From: Zizania palustris
Taxonomy: Eukaryota; Streptophyta; Magnoliopsida; Poales; Poaceae
NCBI GenBank assembly: GCA_019279435.1
Contig: JAAALK010000289.1
Location: 87,265,023 to 87,329,022, forward strand
Direction: 5' to 3'
DNA: 64,000 nucleotides
Shown here: piece after piece, positions 32,229-43,599 of the stretch
Layout of the letters: each line of letters opens with the position of its first letter
Numbering within the stretch: the stretch's first letter is position 1
Notes under the pieces: generated by a model
What the model was told of the DNA's origin: nothing
Seen by the model: the letters and a program-made list of their open reading frames with translations, nothing else
The model's database searches: none
Made by a program: the position numbers and the translations under genes

Positions 32229-32990
32229 CTAAAAAGGGCCTTCCGGGACGTCCAATGCTCCGGCTACAAGCTGATTATCTGCTCGAGGGATGCTTCGGAT
32301 AGAAATTCCTTTGAACAATGCCTCTGTATTGCGGATTTCTTCTAAGTATTTTGCAAGATGTGGATTCCTAGCTTGGAAGCTTTTGTCAACATGCCCTGCA
32401 ATAACTTGGGAATCTGTTTTTATTATAATTCTTGTTGCTCCAAGTGCTCTTGCTTTTCGGAGACCAAGCAGGATTCCTTCGTATTCTGCAATGTTGTTAG
32501 TGGACTTAAAGTTGAGCCTTGCAGAATACAATGCTTTTTGCCCTGAAGGTGATATTATTACGGCTCCAGCACTAGCACCAGATGCTTGATAGGCTCCGTT
32601 AGAGAATATTGTCCACATCCCTTTAGAGGTTTCTTCCGGAACCCAAATTGTAGACGGAGTCCATTCGGCTACGAAGTCAGCTATAACTTGGGATTTGATA
32701 GCTATTCTTGCAGTGAAAGAAATACCGAAGGGGGCTAGCTCAACAACCCACTTTCCAATTCTCCCTGTCGAGTCTTTGCTCCGAAGCATATCACCAAGGG
32801 GATACGAAGTAGGGACAATTAAATTATGTGCTAAGAAGTTGTGCCTTAACTTCCGCGAGGCCACTACCAAAGCATAAACAAATTTCTCGAGCTCGGAGTA
32901 CTGTGTTTTTGCTCCAAACAAAGCTTCTGAAACGAAGTATACTGGGTTCTGCACCAGTTTTCCCTTGAGCTCTATTTCTCTGATGAGCAC
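32229..32990 (-). CDS. Element G RNase H region with second (Tat-type) RNase H
   Basis: A 253-residue open segment of pol. Residues 1-70 are the end of the RT-linked RNase H (YFVSEALFGAKTQYSELEK). Residues about 125-235 are a second, archaeal-like RNase H found only in the Tat lineage among plant Gypsy elements, with NIAEYEGILLGLRKA and IIKTDSQVIAGHV. The first catalytic position reads FSNGA rather than the usual (V/T)DGA, so aspartate is asparagine (codon at 32598-32600). The other acidic residues are kept. As it stands, this domain is probably catalytically dead or relies on the first RNase H. Confidence 0.85.
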   Translation of the reverse strand: MLIREIELKGKLVQNPVYFVSEALFGAKTQYSELEKFVYALVVASRKLRHNFLAHNLIVPTSYPLGDMLRSKDSTGRIGKWVVELAPFGISFTARIAIKSQVIADFVAEWTPSTIWVPEETSKGMWTIFSNGAYQASGASAGAVIISPSGQKALYSARLNFKSTNNIAEYEGILLGLRKARALGATRIIIKTDSQVIAGHVDKSFQARNPHLAKYLEEIRNTEALFKGISIRSIPRADNQLVAGALDVPEGPF

Positions 32991-32999
32991 TGCCTTTCT

Positions 33000-34456
33000 A
33001 CGGAGCCCGTTGCTGCAAGATAAAGAAGGAGAGTTTCTTCTGGGAGGGGCATAGTAAGTGTTGACAAATTTCCAAGATAATCTTTAATATCATCAAATCT
33101 TTTCTAGCACTCCGACATCCATTTGAAACTTTCGGACCCTTTTAGAGCTTTGAAAATTAGGAGGCTTCGCTCTACTGATCTGGCTAGGAATCTGCTGAGG
33201 GTTGTGAGGCGTCCTATCAGCTTCTAGACTTTCTTCAAATTTTCAGGTGGAGCCATTGTTTGTAGTGCACTTATCTGCGTCGGGCTAGGTTCGATTCCTC
33301 TGCTCGAAACTAAGTACCCTAGCAATTTTCCTGCTTGTGCTCTGAATATACATTTTTTGGGGTTGAGGCGAACTCCACATGCTCAGAGGCTCTCAAAAGT
33401 TTTTGCTAGGTCTAGACTATGCTGATGCTTTACAACACTTTTTATTACAATGTCATCCATATAGGCTTCGACATTTCGGCTTATTTGGTGACCTAGAGCC
33501 TTAGAAATAAGACGTGAAAAAGTTGCCCCGGCATTCCGCAAGCCAAAGGGCATTCTAACATAACAGAATACTCCGGAAGGAGTTATAAAACTCGTATTGG
33601 CTTCGTCTTCACGCTTTAGCCAAATTTGATGATAACCGGAGTGTGCATCCAGGAAGCTTAAGATCACGGAACCAATTGTAGAATCCACAAGTTGATCGAT
33701 GCGGGGCATGGGGTAGGGGTCTCGGGGGCATGCTTTATTTAAAGAAGTGAAATCAATGCACATGCGCCACTTGCCGGAGCCTTTCTTCTTGATGAAGATG
33801 GGGTTAGCCAACCACTCCGTGTGGGCTACTTCCCTGATGATTCCAGCTCTCAGCAACTTTTCTACCCCCGCTTTAGCGAGGTCTACTCTTTCGGTTGATA
33901 ATTTGCGAAGCCTATGGCGAATTGGTCGAGCCTTAGGGTTGACGAGTAAACTATGTTCAATAATGCTCTGATCAACTCCGGGGATATCTTCGTCTGACCA
34001 AGTGAAGATATCCAAATTTTCTCGAACTACTTCTTCTAGCGAAGTAGATATTTCTGAAGGTAGCCCCTTACCAAATTGAATGGGATATTCTTTGCCTTCT
34101 TTGAGAATCATCTTTGTGATTACATCATCTTCTGGGCTTGGCTTGAGGGAAGGGCTCTTCGAAGAGTTCGGGGACCCCAAAGTTTCCTTCGAGTGCTCCT
34201 GCACGCTATTTACTTGCCGAGGATCAAGAGGTGGGCCGTGGCCATATTCTGCTCTCCGAGCTATGGCTTGGTCTCCTAAAATTGTAAGAACTCCACCTTG
34301 CGTGGGCATCTTAAGACATAGATAATTGTGATGTGCCACAGCTCCGAATTGGTTCAGCATTCCTCTCCCGAAAATTGCGTTGTAGGCGTACGGGGCGTCG
34401 ACGATGTCGAAGATGACTTCCTCAACTCTACCCAAGGGCCCCCTCACCGAAGGCAA
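33000..34456 (-). pseudogene. Element G protease C-terminus and reverse transcriptase
   Basis: The open frame 34456-33383 (357 aa) holds the protease tail (YNAIFGRGMLNQF) and the RT: PIRHRLRKLSTE, PIFIKKKGSGKWRMCIDFTS, DPYPMPRIDQLVD, SFLDAHSGYHQIWL, MPFGLRNAGATF and the active-site YMDD at about 33463-33452. A frameshift at about 33380 precedes the thumb and connection regions (NPKKCIFRAQAGKLLGYLVS, IGRLTTLSRFLARS) to about 33000. All core RT motifs are present. Only a few indels separate it from a complete pol. Confidence 0.9.
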
Positions 34457-34730
34457 CCTCGAGGCCTATTTGGCCGAGGGCATTGAGAGGAGGGCCTGCG
34501 AAGCCTTGGAGTGGGTGGGCTGCAGGGAGCAAATGCCTTCGGGGAATACACATTTGATCGAAGGCTTGGATGAAGAGTATATCAGCGGAGCTTCCTCCAT
34601 CCACTAATATCCTTCGAACTTCGACTCCTGCTATATCAGCTGAAATGACAAGGGGGTCAACATAGGGGAATTTCACCCCGACAACATCATGGGCAAAAAA
34701 TGAAATGGGTACATGGGACCACTCGGGCAT
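34428..34730 (-). pseudogene. Element G protease
   Basis: The frame encodes PLVISADIAGVEVRRILVDG, then GSSADILF. The D-G-G-S-S-A-D-I-L signature is the Tat-type variant of the D-T/S-G aspartic protease site. It continues out of frame into the 34456-33383 frame. It would cut the polyprotein into mature parts. Confidence 0.75.
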
Positions 34731-34799
34731 TTCTGTAGCTGAGTTCGAAGTCCCTATATGCCCTTCTTCGTGAACATAATATCTTCGCTAATGCTTTGA

Positions 34800-36272
34800 C
34801 ATATTACCAAGGGTCCCCCTCCGGAGATTGGTAGGACAACTCATTTGCCGTGATTTTGAGGGTCCTCTTGCTTCGGTGGTGGCATAATGTTGGCCACCGG
34901 AAGCTGCATTAGTGCATCAGGATTGTCGGTGTGCTCAACAGCTTGTAGAGGTTCCGGTCGTGTTTCTAGAGGAGCTCGATCTGTAGTGCCTCGCCCTGAA
35001 CTTCTCCTGAGGTACTTGCCCCGGAGAGCCAGTATAGACTTACAATCTTTTGTGGCATGGCTTCTGTTTTCACCATGCACACAACAAAAAGAGCCTGGCC
35101 TCGACCAACCGGTTTTTCTTGTGGCTTCGAAGTACTAGCCTTATTACCTTGAGCCTGATGATAGTTGAAAAGCATCTTTAGAGCAGGGGAGGCAATATTC
35201 AGCACTTCAGAGCGAAAGTGTCTCTTTCCCCTTCTATGATCATTATGGCGATTATCGAAGGGGACTTGTAGAGGAATCGGAGCTTCTGGCTCCAACTTGA
35301 CTTCTTGAGGGAGGGCTGGCGTGGGCACCACAGTTCTTCGGATGCAGCCTTCTTCTGCCTTGGCATACTATTCGAAGTATGACATTAGTTGTGCTACTAA
35401 AGACACAACTTCCGGTAAAGTTTGCTGAGGAGGTCGGGATTCAAAACCCCTTCGCGCGCCGCATCCACCACAGAAGATGTAGACAATCCTTTTATTTGAG
35501 ACTTGGTGTGGGCGAAGTGCGTGAAGTATTCTCGAAGGGTTTCTCCTGCCTGCTGCTTCACCTGAAAAAGGCTTCCAGTAGCCATTGGGGCTACGAACGT
35601 CCCCTGGAAATTACTCACGAATTTCCTTTTTAATTGCTCCCATGACTTAATTGATCCTGGATTTAGAGACCAGAACCAACGAAGGGCCACACATTCCAAC
35701 GCGAGGGGGAAACATTTTGCCATTGTATTCCGGACCCCTCCGCTGGCTTCTATTGCAAGGGCGTAAGAACGAGAGAATTATCCAGGATCAGACCCTCCGG
35801 AGTACTTGTGCAGCTTTGAGGCTCTGAACCTAGGATCGAAGCACACCTTCTGCAAGTCCAGATGCAGCGGGGATTTGTTGTCGTAGGAAGCATTCTCGAC
35901 ATCCTCTTGCATTTGGGGGGCTTCGGGATAATCATCAGGGTCACCATCTTGATGCACTTCCGAAGCAGGAGGGATGGCTTGAGGGCGAAGCCTGTTCGCA
36001 GCCTCCTGCCTCCATCTTGCTACTTCTTCCTGAAGCTGCGCTACCTGAGCAACCACATCCTCAGGAAGGTCTTTGCTTCCTCCGAAGGGGTCCTCCGGGT
36101 CTTGAGAACAAACATAATCAGTTCGAAGTATAAACGAAGCTACCCGAGGGATTCTGGATGCTCGAGGTCTAATGACTACTTCGGGAGTTTGGGGAACAAC
36201 TGAAGGTCCTGCATCGTGGGTCTGAGGGGACCTTCAGGGAGGATCAGTTGCTAGACTCCTCTTGGGAGGCAT
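34800..36272 (-). pseudogene. Element G gag polyprotein
   Basis: The ATG at 36272-36270 begins MPPKRSLATDPP, followed by an early TGA. Downstream: an N-terminal coiled-coil-like stretch (AQVAQLQEEVARWRQEAANR), the retrotransposon gag capsid motif at 35723-35400 (AKCFPLALECVALRWFWSLN, SWEQLKRKFVSNF), a basic linker, and a knuckle near 35085-35035 (CVHGENRSHATKDC). Gag forms the particle that packages the RNA. Frameshifts or stops lie near 35766 and 35395. Confidence 0.8.
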
Positions 36273-36454
36273 GACTTACGAAGCTAAGGTCCAAAAACTA
36301 GAGGCTTCGAATGATTGAGGAAGGCGAGGAAAGGCCTTCGAACTATATTTTGAAGCCCCTTGCCGAAGGGTGCACGGAATCTTGAGACTCCGAAACTCCC
36401 TCCGTAAACGCTCTTCAAAATATAGGTAGTGGCAGAGAACTAGCTTTTAGAACT

Positions 36455-36478
36455 AGGTTTCCCACGGACGGCGCAACC
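36455..36478 (-). other. Primer-binding site of element G
   Basis: Directly inside the 5' LTR. Read on the - strand as GGTTGCGCCGTCCGTGGG. GCGCCGTC-GTGGGAA is characteristic of several Tat-lineage Gypsy elements. It fixes the LTR/internal boundary and the leftward direction. Confidence 0.7.
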
Positions 36479-36643
36479 TGTTGGTGTAAAAGATTATGCT
36501 AACAGGTTTCTTTAAGGTTAAGAACTAACAAACGAAGTGTTTGTGGAAGCGGACTATCTCAAGCCTCCGAATAGGATAACAACTCAAAGCAGATCGAACT
36601 TGTGTATTGAATATCTGAATATTCAATGCCTATTATAGGGTGA
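36479..36643 (-). repeat. 5' LTR of element G, left part (split by S)
   Basis: Starts TGTTGGTGTAAAAG and aligns with the first part of the 3' LTR at 19785. At 36643 it is interrupted by Sirevirus S and continues at 48314. Only about 70 percent of positions match the 3' LTR by eye. Confidence 0.75.
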
Positions 36644-38817
36644 TGTAGGACCGAAAGTAGCGACCAGAGGGGGGGTGAATGGGCGCCTAAAAAATTCTTT
36701 CGAATCAATGGCCTGCTCTCAACATCCAACGCACCTCAACAGACTTAGCTCAGAAAGCTAAACAGATCAACAAAGCCACAAAAGATCTAGCCTAAAAACA
36801 ACCGGTGTCCTAATCGAAAAGACACCAACACAGTGCTAATAGGCAAATTAACAGAACATTTATCACATGAATGAGTCAAGATTCACAGTAAAAGATCATC
36901 ACAGAAATTTAATCTGACTGTACGTAAAACGATGAGTCTTACGGTTCAAGGTTGTCTCCTGTAAGGTACTTGACGAAGCCTGTTTGGATCAATCGTGTGA
37001 AGCCACTAGTCTTAAATGACGAAGGTTGTCCGAAGCCTGTGAACCGTGCGAAGTCTGAGGATGTCGAAGTTGGCTTCGGAGATGTCATGTCGAAGTCTGT
37101 ACTGTGAAGAAATCTCAGCGAAGTGTGTTATGCTGGAGGGACTTGCTTTGTACTTCGAAACCGGTACATGCTTCTTAAAAAACAGACTTGGGAAAACATG
37201 TTCGAAGATGAACGACAGACTCCAAAACCCTTACTTCGAATACCATTTTTACTGAGAACCTTCGCAACATACTTCGGACGAAGCCAACCGGAAAATTAGC
37301 TTCGCTCCAAGCTTCGATGCGAAGTAATGAAAGGTTTCGAACACGGGCAAAAATGTCAGAGAAATGTACTTCGCTGTAGACCTCAAACTGAACTTCGAAA
37401 CTAGCAAAAATCACTTCAGAGTCCGACTTTGCATTAGGAGCACTTTTGCGTGTCGAAGTGGGCTTCGAACAAGTAAAAACCGTATGCAGATAACTCGCTG
37501 ACAAAGCTATGGACGCTACTTGCAAAAACAAAACAAAGGCTAGAACCTAGTGCACTGTAGCTAACAACTACTAGACTCCGAAGATACCAGCGAAGACTAA
37601 GAAAAGGAAATAAACAAATGCCCACACAGCTGGCTTAGGCAAAACTATTGGTTCTGTTTACACGACTGAAAGACACCGTTCTCTGTGCAGGAACTGCTGC
37701 CTTGCCTGCTGCAAAAAAAAGGGGCTAATGGCCAGCTATCACGCGCACATAGCTGTCAATAGCATGCTGTAGAACTGCAAATAGGCAAGGAACAGAGTGC
37801 ATGTACGTAACTCTCAAGAGGCTAAAACATAGCTTGCAGCCTAGATTTCAAGAAGACAGAGCTACTTCTGCTGCAATCTTGTACCAGCCAATGCTACACA
37901 TCATAACCACATACAACGAATGCAAGAAAACAAAATACAACAGCACATAGAGAGAAATGATAATCGTCCAGCGAAAATCGATGAATAACAGGCGCTCAGA
38001 AGGAAGCTCGTAGATCGAGGCACACCGAATAAACAAGTTCACAGAAGTGTATCCAACGATGGAGATAAGAAGAATAACACCTGACACAACCTTCTCTCGA
38101 AGAACCAGAGCAAGAAGAATAAAAGCATCCGCCTGGCGGCGCGAGCAGAAAAAGCAGGTAAGGTGAACACTAGTTTTTTAGATTAAAGTGTGTTTACCCT
38201 AACCCTAGGGATTGGGGCCTATTTATAGGCAGCCTAATAAATGGTAAAATGCAGAAATACCCCTAGGGTTTTTTACAGACGCTAAATAAAAATGGAAAAG
38301 ACCGAAAATGCCCTTAGGATTTTTTACAGACTCGACTGACATACTGTGGGCCTAAAGGCAAAATAGTAAAAAACTAGATAAAGGTAACTTGTCCTGATGC
38401 GGGGCTTTCGTAGCAGCTACGGCTTCGCCTCAGGACGGTCAGATCCGAAATCAACGGTCGTCAGTTTTGCGCTGAAACTGACAAAGCGTCCACCGTCTTC
38501 GCACCGGGTACCCGGATTGGGCCGGCCCGATTCCGCGGCTCCCTCAGCCCGGCAATCACTCGCCGCCTGTGTACCTGAGTCAATCCCGATCAACAGTCCA
38601 GTGGATCCTCTGCTGCTCCTAGCCCATGTACCCGGATTGGGCCAGCCCGACTTCGCGGCCCCTCTGCCCGACAGTCGCTCGCTGCCCGTGTACCTGAGTC
38701 ACACGCGGCCCAGACGTAGCAGGTCTTCTCTCTCTTTTCAGTCCTCTTTGACTATCGTTGACAATGACTCATCACATCTGGAGCCATGAGGCCCACGCTA
38801 TTCAGCATGACTCCTCA
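36644..38817 (-). repeat. 3' LTR of Sirevirus-like Copia element S (2174 bp)
   Basis: Runs from TGTAGGACCGAAAG to GACTCCTCA. It is nearly identical to 46152-48313 apart from scattered substitutions and small indels. A CCTATAAATAGG TATA box reads on the - strand near 38225. The inner part is rich in CTTCG/CGAAG words. The TSD shared with the other side of S is GTGA (36640-36643 and 48314-48317). Confidence 0.9.
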
Positions 38818-40192
38818 ATCTCCCCCTTGATGAGTGCATTGTCAACACTTCTCTTCATCAGCTCTTCAGTACCTGTGAACAACTGTGGAAACACGAAAAC
38901 AAAACACAAGAAAACAGAGAAGAAGAAAATAAAGTAAAAGTTTAACCCTAATGACCAAAAGCCAAACAAAAGCAAGAAACGGTCATTATGGTTAACCAAA
39001 GGTAAAAACTCAAAACGAGTGCAATCTCAGAATCATCAACAAGGATATCAAAAGAGTAAGGACAAACGGGACAAAAACTCCCCCTGAAACAAATCCCAGA
39101 GAAAGCCAAAACTCCCCTTTAAACTCTTATACCAAAATTTCTCCCCCTTGTTGACAAGTGAACTCATCAAGCACTCTAAAATGACACTAACTCCCCCTGA
39201 AAAGCAACTCCCCCTCAAAATATGCAATGAATACAACTAGGGTGCAGGTGTAGTGTAGAAAGCATGCTTCTCAGATATGATTAACTGCAATTACAACATC
39301 TAACAAGTATAGCAAAAGACATACTGTCGAAGTCACATGGCATGATCAGTACAATAGATGATATCCAAAGAAAGTCATTTAGCACGCATTTTTCAGTTTT
39401 TGTAAACAAAGGAATCACCACATTTTCCAGTTAACAAGCAAGGTAAAACATGAGATGCAGAAGCTAACTGATATTTACCACGATAAGCATTGTTCAAAAC
39501 AAAGTGCTTCAGCAAACTTGTTGTCTTTTAATTTTCAGGCTTTTTCATTGTCCTTTTTCATTTTTGCCAAGGGTTATTTGCATGTCAAACCTTATGCTAA
39601 CCGACCAAGTCAAGCCTAGGCCAGAACTGGACCATCAGAAGCTTAAGACATTGGTCTTGGCATACACTACATTGTCCTAGTTCATACCAAAGTGCTATGG
39701 TAAGCAGTCCAGAACAATGCAATGCGACAAAGCAAACCCACTTGGATCTTTTCAACTTAAGCATAAAAAGGCATGGAATTTTCATTCATTTTTGATTTTT
39801 TTATCATTTTTATAGCACGATTTCCATGTTAAAGCATAAAGATGTCCATGTTGCATATCTGCATCTATGTGATGAACTAGCTACAAGGCATGTAACAGAT
39901 AGCAAAAGCACTCAACCTACACATGTTAGTTACCAGAAGCAATGGTGATCATTTTTCAAGTTTAAAGTGTAAAAGCCATGCATATGACAGATATCAGACA
40001 TATCAAGTGAACTGAACCAAAGCATGATCATTGACAAGTAATCAAAAGCATGTACCAGCTAGAATAAGTAAAGCAGTTCAATCATATAACAGAAGCAAGC
40101 TAAAAGTGTGATATGTGAATATGTATGATATGAACACACACAAAAAGACTCAAGAAAAGAGTAAAGAAGAAAGAAAACTGACGCAAAATATC
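38818..40192 (-). other. 3' non-coding region of S with repeated polypurine tracts
   Basis: No env-like or other long open frame. On the - strand, purine runs of the AGGGGGAGT type occur near 38820-38830 (next to the LTR), 39080, 39140, 39198 and 39210. Multiple polypurine tracts before the 3' LTR are a recognised Sirevirus trait; the one at the LTR edge would prime plus-strand synthesis. Confidence 0.7.
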
Positions 40193-41640
40193 CTAGAAAG
40201 GATACACAACACCCAAATCCCCTCGTAAACGCTCAAAAGTAGACTGATCTAGGGGTTTGGTGAAAATGTCAGCCAACTGATGATGGGTATCAACATGAAC
40301 AAGGTCAATGACATCTTTCTCATATTGATCCCGCAAAAAGTGAAAGCGCACATCAATGTGTTTGGTTTTTGAATGGAGACATGGGTTTTTCCCTACACTA
40401 ATAGCACTGGTGCTGTCGCAAAACAAAGGAACTCTGGTAGGAAAGAACAACTCAAAATCTCGCAGAGTGGAAATCATCCAAACCAACTGTGAGCAGCAGC
40501 TAGCAGCAGCTACATACTCAGCCTCTGTGGTCGAAAGAGCAACTCCAGATTGCTTTCGAGACGACCAAGAACAAGGAAGAACCGAGAAACTGGCAAGTAC
40601 CGGAAGTCGACTTGCGATCCAACCGGCACCCACCAAAGTCAGTGTCCGAAAAACCAGATAAATCAAGAGATGATGATGCTGAATAGTAAAGACCAAGATC
40701 AGGCGCATAGGTAAGATACCTGAAGATGCGCTTGACAGCCTGCCGATGAGACGCGCGTGGTGAAGACTGGAAGCACGCGCACAGTCCCACGGCGAACTGT
40801 ATGTCTGGCCTCGTCGCCGTCAAGTACAGCAGCGAACCGATCATCCCTCGAAACTCTCTCTCATTGACCTTGACGCCGCTCTCGTCCTTGTCTAGGCCCC
40901 CAGATGTACCCATTGGGGTCATCTGAGGCTTCAGCTCTCCACCAAAGTCGAATTTCTTCAACATGTCTCGAGTGTACTTACCCTGGTGGATGAAGGTGCC
41001 GTCCTTGGTCTGCTTGATCTGGAGCCCTAGAAAATACTTAAGCTCACCCATGAGGCTCATCTCGAACTCGCTGTGCATCTGCTCAGAAAACATGGACACA
41101 AGATCAGTTAGTAGTACCGCCAAAGATAATATCGTCCACGTATATCTGAGCGACTAAAAAATCTGAAGCATCTCTGAGCAAGAAGAGAGTCTTATCCACA
41201 GAACCCATCACAGAGCCCTTCCCCAACAAAAACTGCTTCAACCGGTCATACCAAGCCCTAGGGGGCTTGCTTCAACCCGTATAAAGCTTTTTGCAACTTA
41301 AAAACATGTCGAGGAAACTTGGGGTTTTCAAAACCGGGGGGCTGCCTAACATAAACCTCCTCCTCTATGTACCCGTTCAGAAAAGCACTCTTGACATCCA
41401 TTTGAAAAAGCTTAAAACCCTTCGAAGCGGCAAAAGCTAAAAGAATGCGAATGGACTCAAGACTGGGCAACAGGAGCGAAGGTTTCTTCAAAATCAATAC
41501 CTTCCTTCTGGCAAAACCCTGGGCAACTAGTCGAGCTTTGTTGCGCACCACAACCCCATCTTCACCTTGCTTGTTCTTGAACACCCACTTGGTGCCTATG
41601 GGGTTTCATCCTGGTGGCAGCTCCACTAATGTCCAAACCC
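40193..41640 (-). pseudogene. S reverse transcriptase and RNase H
   Basis: Read leftward: FKNKQGEDGVVVRNKARLVA (RT start), FQMDVKSAFLNGYIEEEVYV, FKLQKALYGLKQAP, then after frameshifts EMSLMGELKYFLGLQIKQT, SLLYLTATRPDIQFAVGLCA, and the RNase H with GVALSTTEAEYVAAA, LFCDSTSAISVG and QLADIFTKPLDQ, stop at 40193. These are standard Ty1/Copia pol motifs. Frame breaks near 41495, 41270, 41110 and 40600 do not all occur in the second copy at 61080-62540, so some are likely sequencing errors. Confidence 0.9.
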
Positions 41641-41683
41641 GATTGCGGACAAAATTTTCAAGCTCTTCTTGCATGGCATTAAT

Positions 41684-43094
41684 CTAGTTCGAGTCAGATA
41701 GAGCATGAGAAATGTCTTTGGGCTCAAAAGATGCAACAAAAGCAGATTCAGCAAACACAGCAAGAGAGTCAACAGACGAACGCAAAGTTCTTGAAGACAC
41801 ATCACCGATGATGAGCTCTGAGGGGTGATCACGCTGAACTGCTCGGGATCCCTGGTGATCTGAAGTCACCTCACCGGAGTCAGCAGCTGGCACCTCTGGA
41901 CTCGACTGAGGGGGCTCGATCGAAGTGGAAGAAGTGATCAGAGGTCCGCCCTCGTCCTCAGTCGAAGTCTCAGAAGGTGTGGGCTCTGCAGGAGGTGCAG
42001 AAGGCCCACCCTCATCAGCAGCTGGAGTATCCTCATCTTCCTCGAAGATGGACTCTCCGAGCTCATCATCACTAGAAAGCTCAAAAGAAGGATTCAAAGA
42101 AGGCAAGGACTCATCAAACGAAACCTCACAAGTCTCGACAAGCTGCTGGGAGTCGAGGTTCCAAACACGGAAGCCTCGAGAATGCAAAGCGTAACCAAGA
42201 AAAACACCATCCCAGCAACGAGACTCAAACTTTTCCAAATGCCCTCCCTTCTTGAGCACAAAGCACTTACAGCCAAACGCTCGCAAGTGGCTCACCTTGG
42301 GCTGTCTGCCAAACCGCAACTCGTAAGAGGTCTTACCTAGGTAAGCTCTAAGAAAAATGCGGTTGGCCAGATAGCAAGCCGTGTTCATGGCTTCAGCCCA
42401 AAAACGCCTCGGAGTCCTATGCTCATCGAGCATCGTCCTGGCCATCTCGACTAGCGTGCGGTTCTTTCGTTCCACAACGCCGTTCTGTGGGGGAGTGTAA
42501 GGAGCAGAAAACTTATGATCCAGACCCTGATCACTACAGAAGCTGACGAACTGAGAGTTCTTGAACTCAGAGCCGTTGTCGGAGCGAATTGCTCGCATCC
42601 GACCATTGTTCTCATTCTTCAGCTTCAAAATCAGGTCATGAACAAATTGAAAAGTTTCATCCTTAGACTCCAAAAAGAAAACCCACGAGAATCGAGAAAA
42701 GTCGTCAACAATCACAAGTGCAGTACCACTTCCCACCGACTGAGCGTACCCGAGCTGGACCGACAGTGTCCATAGTGTAACATCTCGCCCGGATACGAAG
42801 TCATCACCTGAGTCACAGGTGAGTGAGAAGCGGCAACCATTTTCCCATGACGATAGGGATGACAAACTAGATCTTTCTCCATTTAAGCTTGGGCAATCCT
42901 CGGATAAGGTCCATAGAGCTCAACCTGACTAGCAGATCAAAACTCAAATGACCTAACCTCCTATGCCACTTCCAGAGCTCTGAAGAAGATCCAGCAATCA
43001 AACAGCGAGAAGGGCCAAAAGAACTAGAGAAGTCAATTCGAAAAACTTTACCGAAAGGTAAGATCTGGCAAATCCAAAGACCCTCTAGAATCAA
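41684..43094 (-). pseudogene. S GAG-pre-integrase and integrase
   Basis: Includes LWKWHRRLGHLSFDLLVRLS (GAG-pre-integrase, about 42990-42930), VDDFSRFSWVFFLESKDE, IRSDNGSEFKNSQF, PYTPPQNGVVERKNRTLVEM and RPRRFWAEAMNTACYLANRI-type core sequence. A Pro/Ser/Glu/Asp-rich linker (42030-41900) leads to RT. The D, D and E of the core are present. The integrase frame is open for 393 residues (42865-41684). A break near 42780 separates it from the pre-integrase part, but the second copy (63993-62932) is continuous there. Confidence 0.9.
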
Positions 43095-43299
43095 TCACAG
43101 AAGAAGTTGCCCTTCTTAAAACGCACCTCCAAATCCATCCTCAAGAAGTTGCGAAACAGAGATCAAATTGAAGTTCAAGTTTCAACCAAAGCAACGTTCT
43201 TCAAAGAAAAATGGTCTGAAATGCGAATTGAGCCAATGCCACTTACTTTCCCTTGACCACTGTTCCCGAAAGGTGATGTACTCTTTGGAGCTCGGGGGT

Positions 43300-43470
43300 G
43301 TGAGACTGGAGAACCATCTGCGATGTCCCGTCATGTGGCGAGAGCATCCTGAGTCCATGATCCAAACGTCCTCCAGTCCCCGATCCTGCACAATCAATGG
43401 TTGTAAGTGGGAGCAAATGGTCCGGACACCGGGTTTAGCAAAAGAGCTAAACCAGTGTCGAGCCATCTAC
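43300..43470 (-). pseudogene. S aspartic protease
   Basis: VWIMDSGCSRHMTGHRRWF at about 43370-43310 is the classic Sirevirus/Copia protease motif, with catalytic D in DSG. It lies between gag and GAG-pre-integrase, as usual. Confidence 0.85.
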
Positions 43471-43599
43471 TCAAAAGACGGAAAGCAGAAATCATCAGAA
43501 AAGTTTGGACCAAAACGCGGCTCAAAAGCGCGGTCCTCGGTTCTGCCTAAAGCCTCGGCCACGAGATCCAGGACCATAGCCAAAACGGCCTAGAGCTCT

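Noticed and set aside
38397..38789. 130-codon + strand open frame in the S LTR
   Set aside because: It is antisense to the LTR, interrupted in the other two copies, and has no domain.
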